Below, piece by piece: positions 11,606 through 21,800 of a DNA stretch of 38,160 bases (positions are counted from its first letter, which is position 1; the number at the start of each line of letters is the position of its first letter). A model generated the notes under the pieces. The model did no database searches, was not told the origin of the DNA, and saw only the letters and a list, made by a program, of their open reading frames with translations. The translations under genes and the position numbers were made by a program. This DNA is from Mnemiopsis leidyi (lineage: Eukaryota; Ctenophora; Tentaculata; Lobata; Bolinopsidae), in the NCBI GenBank assembly GCA_000226015.1, contig JH155917.1, positions 251,601-289,760 of the forward strand. Direction: 5' to 3'.

Positions 11606-12727
11606 ATGTGGATCATTAACACCTTTTTAGTTTACACGGTGGTAGCTTTAGCAGTCCCTCAGCAGTAAGACGTGGTTTTAAATCTCCAAACTTTTATTCC
11701 TTAGGCCGGGAAAATTTTGAGTAGACTTCGACAATTTAACCGATTAGATTAGAGGGAATGTGTCATGCTGTCCCTCTAGGTGGTACATGTTTTTGACGCC
11801 AAACAATAAACTGTCCTGCAATCTTTTTAACAGAATGTGAGACAGCGTGACATTTGACGCTCATGAGTTCAATTAGCAGGAACCAATGGAGTCAATATAT
11901 AGAGTACTGATAGTGATAATGGCACTACGTTAGTCTTATGCGCTAATGCAATGTTTACGGAGACCTGCTAGGCCGGGTGCAAGGTCTGTGCACTGAACTA
12001 CAGAAAATATATAAAATAAGGGTCAATGGGTGTGATTAACGTAATATATATAGTATGTTTACCAATAGGTGTGTCGTGCTCGCGTCAAATACGTGATAAC
12101 CGACACTCGCTAGCTTGGTGGCATCTTTACTTTAGCTTTTAGCTTTTAGAGCTCTAGTTGAGTAGTTACGAGTCATTTACGTATAAAAGTTTACGTAAGT
12201 TTTACGAGACATATACGAGACATCTTTAATAGAGCGGTACAATTCTACTTTCAGCGATAACGTACAGCACGGGACCGGGAATAACCTTAAATTTTGGGCC
12301 TAAATTCATGCTTTGAGTCTAACGCTATGAATAGGCTGGCATCCATGATTTTAACGCTATCAATACTAGGCTGGCATCCATAGTTTTAGATTTACTCATA
12401 ATTTTCGAGACACTGCCATTGATTGAACATTTGGTAAAAGACGTTAATAAGTTACTCGCAATTTCTCGATTAGTTTCAAACTCGTCTTAAACAAATCCAA
12501 GTTTTCAAAGTTGGAGTAATTGATGAAATATTCCAAGATCAGAACTTCACCTCTTATTGTTTGTTATCTTCCTAGCTCTTGATCGCAGCATGGTGAGCGT
12601 GGTGCATCACTTGAGACGCAAGTTATGTGACTTAGATAGTTTCAGTTTTACAAACGAAAAGAAGGACAGCAATGCCAGTACAAACTTGAAAATAAGCCAC
12701 ATTTACCTCTACCTCTTGCACGCTTAA
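11606..12727 (+). CDS. Candidate two-exon small secreted protein, unrecognised
   Basis: Exon 1 (11606-11664) encodes MWIINTFLVYTVVALAVPQ, a short N-region, a hydrophobic core and small residues like a signal peptide. It ends at a GTAAGA donor in phase 2. A possible exon 2 starts at 12589 after a pyrimidine-rich tract ending GATCGCAG, is in the matching phase, and runs 45 codons (MVSVVHHLRRKLCDLDSFSF..) to TAA at 12725-12727. The joined product is about 65 residues. Other acceptors exist, for example after TATTCCTTAG near 11704, which would give a stop almost at once; a third exon through a GTACAA donor in exon 2 is also possible. No homologue is recognised. The first exon with its TATA box is the better supported part; the second is a guess from phase. 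Confidence 0.4.
12321..12387. repeat. Short tandem duplication, about 33 bp
   Basis: AACGCTAT(G/C)AATA..GGCTGGCATCCAT is present twice in direct succession with small differences. If the candidate secreted-protein gene is real, this lies in its intron. Confidence 0.8.
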
Positions 12728-12982
12728 AGCTTAATTAAGACCTATCCTCGGGCAATATTCCAAACTCAAACAACGCCGTAGTTTGGACCTGGGTCAAGTT
12801 GATTAATTAAGCTATGGTCACACAAAGTAAAACTCTCAGCAAGATGATATATTGAATTAGCTTGAAACTAGGGTAACAAAGGTGAACGGTTTTATATGCA
12901 TGCGGGATTTATTTTGTCCCATCATATCGACCGTGTTACACTAGACTTAAACTTGGAAATTGTTTCTGATGATATGAGATAT

Positions 12983-13030
12983 GATCCGTCTAACGTTCTA
13001 AAATAGCAGCGATAGCGATTCACCGCGACA
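12983..13030 (-). repeat. Dispersed repeat, copy B (partial)
   Basis: On the minus strand it reads GTCGCGGTGAATCGCTATCG, then TTTTAGAACGTTAGACGGAT. It matches the outer GTCGCGGT and the inner TTAGAACG..AGACGGAT of copy A, with a shortened middle. Confidence 0.6.
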
Positions 13031-13559
13031 AACTTCAATTCCATAATGATCGATAAATGATCATGGAAATAACTATATTTCTAAACAGTCACGTGAATGG
13101 AGAAATGCAGAAACTGCATCCTCCAAAATCTTTACTCCCATAACTGCAATCCTAGTTCATGAAAAGAATGCTGATCTTGATACTCATTTATTTGCACGGT
13201 CTAATTTTAACAATAAGCTTCAAATCTAATATAGATTATAATGAGACCCCAGGGTTCAGTAAATTAGCACACTATCTATACAAAGATAAAAGGAGCACAC
13301 GTCTGTAGTATAAAACAAGATCTGATGTGAATGAGCTTTATATAGAAAGAAGCCTTTATATGATCAGTTCATTACTGTGAATATATTGTTATTCAGGAAT
13401 CAGGAGACAAAATCAAGGAAATATCGCCACCAGTTCAAAGTGTGCCTTTATTTATGGGTACTAGATACGAACACAACACAAAATTGAAAGCATGCAGCAG
13501 TTTCACAACATACCGCGACTCAGCGACAGTACAAAATGGTATAGGATACAGAACTATAT

Positions 13560-13585
13560 ACACGTTTTTATATATAAAAACGTGT
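13560..13585. repeat. Perfect 26-bp palindrome
   Basis: ACACGTTTTTATA followed directly by its exact reverse complement TATAAAAACGTGT, with no spacer. It is non-coding. It could be a protein-binding palindrome or a replication-generated foldback. Confidence 0.9.
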
Positions 13586-14009
13586 ACATTTATTGTCTGC
13601 ACTAGCTGGCACTAGGAAAAGAACACTGATCACCTCTATCATAGGTAGAATACAATACTGCGGGCAGGGCCAGCCACTCAACCTGCCTAGATTAAACCTG
13701 TTTGAATTGTATCGTGACCAAAAAGCTTCTTGAAAGTAGGTGCAGAAAGTGTTGGAGCACCAAATTTTAAGTTATTCTCGCTGTTGTAATGAACCTAAGA
13801 CTAAATCACTGTTTACGAGAGTATAATTAGAAACTAGAAAGGTAGGTGTGAAATGAAATAAAATTATTTATTTGATAAATGAGATGTCAAACTATTGAAT
13901 AGTTTAGTAGTTAAAACAGCACATTAAATGCTTATAACAGCACACTTTTTCTTATCATTCACATGTATAAATATACTTGCTCACACTCTACTAACTTACT
14001 TAGTCAGAA

Positions 14010-14135
14010 AATATTGATGCTCTGGCGGAGAATATTGATGCTCTGGCGGAGAATATTGATGCTCTGGCGGAGAATATTGATGCTCTGGCGGAGAATATTG
14101 ATGCTCTGGCGGAGAATATTGATGCTCTGGCGGAG
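14010..14135. repeat. Minisatellite, 21-bp unit, six exact copies
   Basis: Six identical head-to-tail copies of AATATTGATGCTCTGGCGGA plus G. Because the unit is a multiple of three, both strands stay open through it, which explains apparent open frames. There is no gene context. Confidence 0.95.
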
Positions 14136-14147
14136 ATTTCTACCTTA

Positions 14148-14218
14148 TTGAGTGAATTAAGTAACAATTTTAGGAATTTATAGATTCCTAAAATTGTTAT
14201 CCCACTTAATTTACTCAA
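14148..14218. other. Hairpin with about 30-nt arms and 6-nt loop
   Basis: The core arms AACAATTTTAGGAAT and ATTCCTAAAATTGTT are exact inverse copies. Outer parts TTGAGTGAATTAAG and CTTAATTTACTCAA continue the pairing, with one mismatch and a 5-nt bulge. The size resembles a pre-miRNA, but it could be a small MITE remnant or a repair foldback. Confidence 0.7.
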
Positions 14219-16176
14219 GTCTACATTCTTTTCGGACTAGACTTCATTTTTCCGGATATTCGCGAGAATCTTTATTATCTTCAAATATGGTTATTTTCTA
14301 GTAGAAATGCCTAGTGTACAGTCAGAAAGTAAGAAGTTTATCAGTACATTTCCACCAGCAAGACTGTAAAGTTTATAGTGAGTAGCTTCACTTCTGAGAT
14401 ACGGAATACTTCATTTATAACGATCATCAGAATTCCTCAAATGCAATTCCAGGAACAACATTAAGTCAGGGCGATGATCAAGAAACCGTCACAATCTTGC
14501 TAAAGAGGTGTGGTTTTGTAGGAGTACCCTCCATCAATATCAGTTATCGTTTTGTGAGCACTTCAACAAAAGAGCTGTTATCATTTCCTTAACTTTTTGG
14601 ATATTTAATTTCGTTTACGTCGACTCTCGCAACTTCATTGCAGCACAGAAAACAAAGATTTTCGATTTCAAGAAAAATTTGATACTTAACCTGTCTTCAT
14701 CCTATACATTCTGTCCTCTTCAATTCCTGTTTATATTGCTCTATATTTTTCTATATGCTCGAGGAATAATTTTGTTGAAAACATACATTTACAATAATAG
14801 TTTGTGGCCTGAATGAATTGAATTAATCTCTGAGTGTTGTGATTGGTCCATGATATTTAACTACATGTGCCAAATCGTTGACCAAAATTACATGTGCCAA
14901 ACTGCAATCGTTGAACAAAATTTCCTAAAATCCAGCAATGAAACATGCTTATACACGTTTAATTATAGGGGGGTTGATAGACATAAATAACATAAATAGA
15001 TTCGAGTTGAATGAAACGTGCAGGCCAATGTCTTTCATTAAACTTTTAGCAAACATTTAGGTGACCTCTCACAGGTGATAATTGACCTTTCATTGGTTAA
15101 CTTTCCAGTATTTTTCTGTATTGATAACGAATTAACGAAAACCTGGCTGCGATTATAAAACAAAATTATGAATATGATGAAACCAATGCAAAAAATTGTT
15201 ATATCAGGCGCAGGCCCTTTTCGTCAAAACAAACGGTCTTAGCTTTCAATAAACTATACTGCTAATAAAACTTAATACTTTTACTTTTAAGTAAAGCAAT
15301 ATTCCGGTCAGATTTAGAAACACTCATATTATCGTTCAGTATTATGGTAACACATTAGTTCCAGCCTGCAGGCCTAATCCCGAACTGTAACTCTTAGTCA
15401 GTTTTGCATTTGATTTTGATTTTATGAATATGATTTCGATCAGATCATCGAAATTTCCGAGGCGAGCGCAGTCTGGCATAGCAGTAATTATATTATTTAT
15501 TCAGACCGTTACTCAAGCTTCATATCATATGATACAACGAAGCCCAAAGTTTTAGGGTTAATTTGAGTCTGATGTAATAACACTAATTATGCATCTGCAA
15601 AGTCAGAACTCTAAAAGAGCGACACAAGTACCAAAGAGTGGTAAATGAAATTGTAGTTCAATTTTACGTCATAAGCGCCATTCCTTTTTTATTTGTTTGC
15701 CAGATTTTTGTTGTTTCAGAGACAGAGTTTGTTTGTTTCAGAGCCAGAGTTTGATATGCGAAGGGAATTTTCACCTGTTGCGTCAGCCACTCTTAATCTT
15801 ATCGAATTCCCGTGTCAGCTGAGGAACTGTAAACTCAACAGACGATTTGATAAAGTGCATGCCGACTTTCTAGGCAGATACAACGTAATACCCATATAAT
15901 ACAGGACCGAAACTACTGAAATTTGATGCGCCATTTCTGTTGTTAAGGAAAAAGCTAGTAAAATGACTTTATTGTTTAAAAATAGGAAATGGTATTGAAA
16001 ACCACCTCAAAGTATTATTTTCTTTGCTTCGATACTTTCTGAATTGCGATTATTTGACAAAATTGCCCTTCTGAGGATCAGAGATCTAGATCCTAAAATC
16101 CTAAATGTCAGATTGTGTTATTGTCTTGGTAACCATCTATTTTCCAGTATAGAATTGCTCCAACAATCTCCGCATC

Positions 16177-17882
16177 ATGATCTTGTTTTGGAACAACAAA
16201 TATTACTCGGGACTTGTTGATAAGAGCAACACACAAGAAATGTTCCACCCAATTCCTGCTTACTGCCACGTCATCAACTATATGGTTGGGCTGGTCTTCA
16301 TGTCGTCTTTCTTCATCGGTGTTGGTCTGAATCCCTTCATCGTCAGGTTCAACTGGAGCAAAAGACAGAGCTCTGTCTCTCTTCTCTTCGTCATCACTGC
16401 TTGTGAGTCCTCTCTATAATAGTTGTCTGTGCGAATTTATATTTGATCTATGGACGTCAGAATAATTGGGGAGGAGTCGGGAATCTCTTCTACAGCACGT
16501 AACATATTTGGGTTCTCATTGGTTAATCGCGATCACATAATGGAAAAAATTACTTCTCCCCAAAAAATCCTGACGTCTATTGGAGAAACTGATGAAACAG
16601 TTAACAATCTGATTTAGTGTTTTAATGATATATCTTTTTACAAAACTTGCTCCTCATTTTATCGAGATATCGATCATGTTTTAGTTTACCGTTCATAGCT
16701 TTCCATCTTAACAGTTAACATATTCCATCTTAACAGTTAATGATATATCTTTTTACAAAACTTGCTCCTCACTTTATCGAGTAATTAATCATGTTTTTGT
16801 CTCGGAAGCTTTCTATCTTGACAGTTAACCTTCACCTGCAGGTGCTGATACGGTTGTGTGTATTCTTGTTCCCATGTTCTATGCGGTACTCATGGTTCAA
16901 CCCAGGATCATCTTCTACGACTACATGTACGAAATGTACATTGTGTGTGTCATGTGCACCTTCGGATGCACCTCGCAGGTATTTCCACTAGTATTGATCT
17001 CATTTCTTCACTTCTTTCGGTCATTTTCTGAATCATATCAAAAATCAATTGAAATACTGGGCTCTAATACTGTAATAACTACGAGAGAATTCCACTGATT
17101 TTACTGAAACTTTTCTAGGTGACTACGACATTGCTTGGAGTTTGCAGGTTCATAAAGGTGATGAACCCCTTCTACAAGATCAGCAACAAATACATCATCA
17201 TCTATCTCATCCTTCACGTTGCTTACATGTTTATCCAGGTGAGCTCATTATATAAATTTTATTATTGTTTGAGTAAAATAACGGCTTTAAGAAACTTGTT
17301 CTTTCCTCTTCGGCTCTTCCGTCTGGTAGGTCAAATCATAAGCAACCGACTAAACTACACTTCAATAATCAGGTCATCTTCATCATCCTCCTGATCTTGA
17401 AGAAGCTGCCAAACCACCACAACGTCCAGTTCATAATGGTGATGGCCTGCTTCATCATCAGCGCCCTGCACTGCGTGGTAGGCTCCCTCTGTTCCGGCTT
17501 CACTGTCTGCAAACTCTACAGCACTGCTGGAGGGCTGGAGGACGACACTCTCATCTCCGAAAAGAGGAAGAGCGCAGTAACGATCCTGCTGATGAACCTG
17601 CCCCATTTCGTGACAGCTGGATGCATCTTCACTTCCGTCGTGTCTCCTCAAGGTATCTCCTGGTTCGACATCAACTTCATCTTCTGTCCGATCTTGACGG
17701 CAACCCTCAACCCTCTTTTCATCGTGACAAGGAGCACGGCTATCCGGAGGATGATCCAGAACTACTTCCGACACGCTAGGAGGTACGTCGTCTCGGAATC
17801 AAGAGCTGGAGATCACAGCATGGCGAGAAAGAGCACCGTCAATGAAACAGGAAGTACGGCTGTGAAGTCTGGAACCCTTTGA
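16177..17882 (+). CDS. Divergent rhodopsin-like GPCR, paralogue 1 (330 aa, four exons)
   Basis: Exons 16177-16402, 16842-16978, 17119-17238 and 17373-17882 join in phase with consensus GT..AG sites. The Met start is supported by the paralogue 4 kb downstream, which begins MILFWNN identically. After about 30 extracellular residues there are seven hydrophobic segments. Class A landmarks are kept in altered form: GLNPFIV in TM1 (Asn 1.50), CADTVVCI in TM2 (Asp 2.50), GVCRFIKVMNPF after TM3 (Arg of DRY kept, flanks replaced), MNLPHFV in TM6 (Pro kept, no CWxP) and TATLNPLFIVTRS in TM7 (NPxxY without Tyr). The tail is short and ends within a 31-bp minisatellite. This should be a plasma-membrane receptor; the ligand is unknown. 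I do not recognise the subfamily. Confidence 0.85.
16624..16829. repeat. Duplicated segment of about 100 bp in intron 1 of GPCR paralogue 1
   Basis: TGATATATCTTTTTACAAAA and the following CTTGCTCCTCA..TTTATCGAG, up to CTTAACAGTTAA / CTTGACAGTTAAC, occur twice. The second copy runs up to the acceptor of exon 2. Within it, CCATCTTAACAGTTAA is itself doubled. Confidence 0.8.
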
Positions 17883-17957
17883 AAGTACGGTCGTGAAGTC
17901 TGGAACCCTTTGAAAGTGCGGTCGTGAAATCTGGAACCCTTTGAAAGTGCGGTCGGG
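17851..17957. repeat. 31-bp minisatellite spanning the stop codon of GPCR paralogue 1
   Basis: One 30-bp copy lies in the coding sequence, then come two 31-bp copies and a partial one. Units read GAAAGTACGGTCGTGAAGTC followed by TGGAACCCTTT. The TGA stop (17880-17882) falls exactly at the junction of the first two units. Confidence 0.9.
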
Positions 17958-18851
17958 AACTGTGATGCCTGGAAATGGAAAGCTCGGATAAAAGTGCTTA
18001 ACTCAAGAAATTCAATGTAACACTAACACTAACACTTTCAAGACCATACGTAGTTGATGTTGTGTTTGCAACAAATTGATCAAACCCATTTACTTAATTT
18101 TTGTTGTTCTCTCATAGATTCTATTTTGTTCAAAACTGTAAAAAAGCATTGATCGAACAGAATGTAATCCTATAGAATTAAGTCCCGCCTATAGAATTAA
18201 CTCTAATTTGTGTATTATAGACATATCTTTCCCAAAGCAGTAGCCGTTTAGTTTCAAAATATATCACAGATTGAGTATTGACACGAAAATAGGACTTTAA
18301 TGTGGCAAATTGCAACTTTATAGTCCTATTTTCGCGTCACTGGCAATTGGCATAATTTATGCGTAATTGCAAGTGATTAATTCTTTTCCAATTGCTTTTC
18401 TTCTCTGTATTTAAAGCAATAAAGCATTAAGTTTTCAAAGCCAATTCAAAAGCTCTCAATTAAAAGTTAGATTTTGTTTTGTTTTTACAGAGTTGATTCT
18501 TCTAGTTTTGATATTTATATTGATTGTAAATTGTAATCAAAATATCGCGATCGGTCATTAATTACCGATTCTTTGGTTAATTGGTTAACGCCTAACTTAT
18601 AGTTATACATTAAAGCTTCGAAACTTTTTTTGTATTCAAATTAAAATCAATTTAATTGACAATTGTACAATCATTGAATTATTTTTCATTTAACAGTGAC
18701 TTTGTTATACAAATATTCAATTCAATTCATGACATGAACAGTTATTTATTTCATTTTTTTAAATTCATTTTAAGTACAAATCAATTTATTGCTGCGAAAC
18801 TTTTGTCGAAGTTATTGATATATTCCAGACTACCAATATAGGGAGCAACTA

Positions 18852-19027
18852 GAGCATGTTCAATATGATGCTAATAGTAATGGTACTGTTAGATAGAGCA
18901 TGTTCAATATGATGCTAATAGTAATGGTACTGGTAGATAGAGCATGCTCAATATGATGCTAATAGTAATGGTACTGGTAGATAGAGCATGTTCAATATGA
19001 TGCTAATACTAATGGTACTGGTAGATA
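18852..19027. repeat. Minisatellite, 44-bp unit, four copies
   Basis: Four head-to-tail copies starting GAGCATGTTCAATATGATGC and ending GGTACTGGTAGATA, with one or two substitutions each. The unit carries near-direct sub-repeats (ATGATGCTAATAGTAATGG). Non-coding. Confidence 0.95.
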
Positions 19028-19478
19028 CCGATAGCCCAGTGTTGACAACTTCTTGTTCTATAACTATAAACGACAGACAAGCTTTGGCTGTGGAGACGTA
19101 ATCAACTTTTGAAACGATGACAGTTTCATTTAATGATGGGCCGAATTTCGCTGTACTGTAATACCATCAGTATCAACCAGTCTCGTCAGTATTTAAACTG
19201 GTAGATACTGCTTCTTACAATTTATATTTGAAAAGTTCCACGGATTACTTCAAGTTCTACTTTTAAGTTCAAAATCGCACGATTTTTTATCCACAAAATA
19301 GTTGGAAGTTTTGTATGCTACATGAGTGATAGGTCTGAGAACCTTCAGTTTATCTTTATGAATCTTCATCAAATCTTTAGCAATCGAAATTGTCACTAAA
19401 ACGAAGCTCAAAATGAGACAATATTAAGTTAGATTTTTAGTTAACGCGTAAAAGACTGACAGCATCTCGTCAAATTTG

Positions 19479-19559
19479 TCTTGACGGGATTATATCCGTC
19501 TAACTTTCTAACGAAACGTCTAGCTTCGAGCTGCAAGAGTCAGGTACTTTAACCGCGAC
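19479..19559 (-). repeat. Dispersed repeat, copy C
   Basis: On the minus strand it begins GTCGCGGTTAAAGTACCTGA and contains TTCGTTAGAAAGTTAGACGG followed by ATATAATCCCGTCAA, clearly related to copy A at 11458-11524 and partly to copy B. Confidence 0.7.
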
Positions 19560-19585
19560 AACCAATGTCAGTAGAATAAGCATTG

Positions 19586-19598
19586 GTTGCCTAGCAAC
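19586..19598. promoter_or_regulatory. X-box-like (RFX-type) palindrome upstream of GPCR paralogue 2
   Basis: GTTGCCTAGCAAC is a near-perfect inverted repeat of the RFX half-site, preceded at once by ATTGG (an inverted CCAAT). It lies about 490 bp before the start codon of the receptor. RFX X-boxes regulate ciliary genes in animals (family knowledge); activity here is inference. Confidence 0.35.
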
Positions 19599-20085
19599 GT
19601 TATTTGGGGACAGAATTGTCTGACTAAGAGTAAGTCTTACAATACTTGTTTTTTCGCTCGGAATCGTTTATTTAACTCTTTATGTTGATTAGCTGGAGGC
19701 GTATCTACTTACGGCATTTGAAATCAATTTATTACATTTACAAAGCAACGCGAATTTTTCAGAACACAACAAATTTTCATGGGCGATACGCGTCCAAAAA
19801 AGATATTGTTCGCCTTTCGGAATTTATCGATGAAAATGAAATGGAATGCGTGAGCGCGTAAAGTCCGCGATAGTTAGTTTTTAACCTAAATGTACAATAC
19901 AAATTGGAAGTTATACTTATATAATTCTTCATTCTTATACATATAGAAATTTTACTAGTTTTCACATTAAATTTAAAATTGATTTTGCTTTAAGTTTCGG
20001 GCATCACCTACACAAATTCAGTTTCACAAGGATTTGCTCATAACCAGTGCTTGGTATCTTTGCTCATTAAAACTTCCCGATAGAA

Positions 20086-21800
20086 ATGATTCTGTTCTGG
20101 AACAACACTTACTGGGCGGGACTAGCCGACATGAGCGCAATTACACAAGATATGTTCCACCCCATCCCCCCGTACTACTACGTCCTTAACTATCTGGTGG
20201 GGCTGGTCTTCATGTCATCTTTCTTTGTGGGGGTCGGTCTGAATCCGCTCATCATCATGTTTAACTGGGGCAAGAGGAAAGTCATCATCTCCCTCTTGTT
20301 CATTCTTAACGCAAGTAAGTTATCAGTCTTTCTAATTTTTCAATTCACCAGCAGTTTTGGTTTTCAACATTGTTAATTGTTTATACTTGTTAGTCTGCAG
20401 TCAGACTATTTCTTCGGAGTGTCTCAATATATCAATTTCAGGCGTGGACCTGATAGTGTGCATTTTGATACCACTCTTCTACGCCAGTCTAATGCTCCAG
20501 CCCCGGATAATTTTCTACAATGCCCATTACGAGCATGTGATAGTGTCAATAATGTGTACATTTGGGTGCACCTCTCAGGTAAGTTAGTGTCAAGAATTCC
20601 TTCGAAATGTATGTTTACGGTTAGGGTTAAATGTTAATGAAATCAATGTAACCACGGCTGAAATAATGATAACTTTGATGGACTTAGAACATAACTTCGA
20701 TGGGACATACTTCTACTATACAACTAACGTTTAAAACAATAAATTCCATGTCTATAAGGGAACGTTAATGATAATCTAAGTTTGTACTAACTTAAAATTT
20801 CCCCAGGTTTGCACGACACTACTCGGTGTAACACGGCTGATCATTATCATATCCCCTTTCTTCAAGATTGATACTAAGAAGATCCTTTGGTACCTTACAG
20901 TGCATCTACTATACATGTTTCTTCTGGTGAGATGGAAATAAAGTAAAACATCTAGGTTAACAGAAGTAGCGTTAAACACCTTGTTGTTGATGTCAAATTC
21001 AGGGGGGCTAGGATAAAGTTATACACGAAGTTTTGCCCATTTGGCCTACGTCCGGGAATCATAACATAGTCAAGTGGTCAAAATTTTGACAATTAAAAAA
21101 TCCAAATTTTTCATTGTAAAAATGAAAATGGTTAACTCAAAATGAGACATAACCACAAATCCTTACTCCCCAGATTCTGTTCGTGGTGCTGATCCTGACA
21201 AGTCACATCAAGAAGGACGTTATTCTCCAACTTATCCTCGCCTGCTCCTCAGTGACTTTCCTCCACTGTCTGGTTGGTTCCGTCTCCTCTGCCATCACCG
21301 TAGTGGTTCTCTACAGGAGATCGTACAGGCAGGACGACGAGAAACTGGTCCGGGAGAAGCAGAAAAGTGCCGTTACAATCCTCCTGATGAACCTCCCTCA
21401 CTTCGTTACCTCCGCATGCATTTTTACTTCGATGGTCTCTCCTCAAGGGATCTCCTGGTTCGACATAAACTACATCTTCTGTCCAATCTTGACGGCAACC
21501 CTCAACCCTCTTTTCATCGTAACGAGAAGTGCTGCAACAAGAAAAGTCAGATGTAAGATGGTGCGAGCGCAAGTGAGGAAGTTAACAACATTCAGGGGGA
21601 TCCGGAATGAGATGAACGCAAAAGGAACGGAGGAATCCGGGATCAGTAAAAACTCTCACGCTCGGCAAACGTTGAGTAAGAGTTATAGGAGTACTAATAG
21701 TAATACTAAGAGTAATCTTAGCATCCATAACAACGCTCATAGTCATACTCCGACTTCAAACGTTTTTAGAAACAATGCTTACCACACAACATCTGTGTAA
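20086..21800 (+). CDS. Divergent rhodopsin-like GPCR, paralogue 2 (370 aa, four exons)
   Basis: Exons 20086-20314, 20442-20578, 20807-20926 and 21174-21800. Exons 2 and 3 have exactly the same lengths (137 and 120 bp) as in paralogue 1, and all intron phases agree, so the two arose by tandem duplication. Conserved stretches include GLNPLII (TM1), SVDLIVCILIP (TM2), GVTRLIIII (DRY region reduced to Arg), MNLPHFVTSACIFTSMVSPQ (TM6) and LNPLFIVTRSAATRK (TM7). The cytoplasmic tail is about 40 residues longer than in paralogue 1 and rich in Ser, Asn, Thr and His (NNAHSHTPTSNV), which offers phosphorylation sites. Exons are more conserved than introns, suggesting both copies are under selection. 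Ligand and subfamily are not recognised. Confidence 0.86.

Larger units (their letters stand above)
12728..16176. other. Gene-poor stretch with repeats and hairpins
   Basis: Contains dispersed-repeat copy B, a perfect palindrome, a 21-bp minisatellite and a hairpin, each listed separately. The longest open frame (14508-14816, plus) is AT-rich and shows no recognisable protein. I see no gene here. Confidence 0.5.
17958..20085. other. Intergenic region between the two receptor paralogues
   Basis: Holds a possible AATAAA polyadenylation signal at 18418-18423 for the first receptor, a 44-bp minisatellite, dispersed-repeat copy C and an X-box-like palindrome. I see no further exon; the AT-rich open frames here look random. 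Confidence 0.5.

Noticed and set aside
14000-14218. Repetitive open frames on both strands encoding ARASIFS or RRILMLW repeats
   Set aside because: They are produced by a 21-bp minisatellite whose unit has no stop in these frames; there is no start, splice or family context.
17355-17774. Minus-strand open frame of 139 codons, rich in Asp, Glu and His
   Set aside because: It is antisense to the last exon of GPCR paralogue 1; a similar antisense frame appears at 21249-21572 opposite paralogue 2, as expected from shared codon usage.
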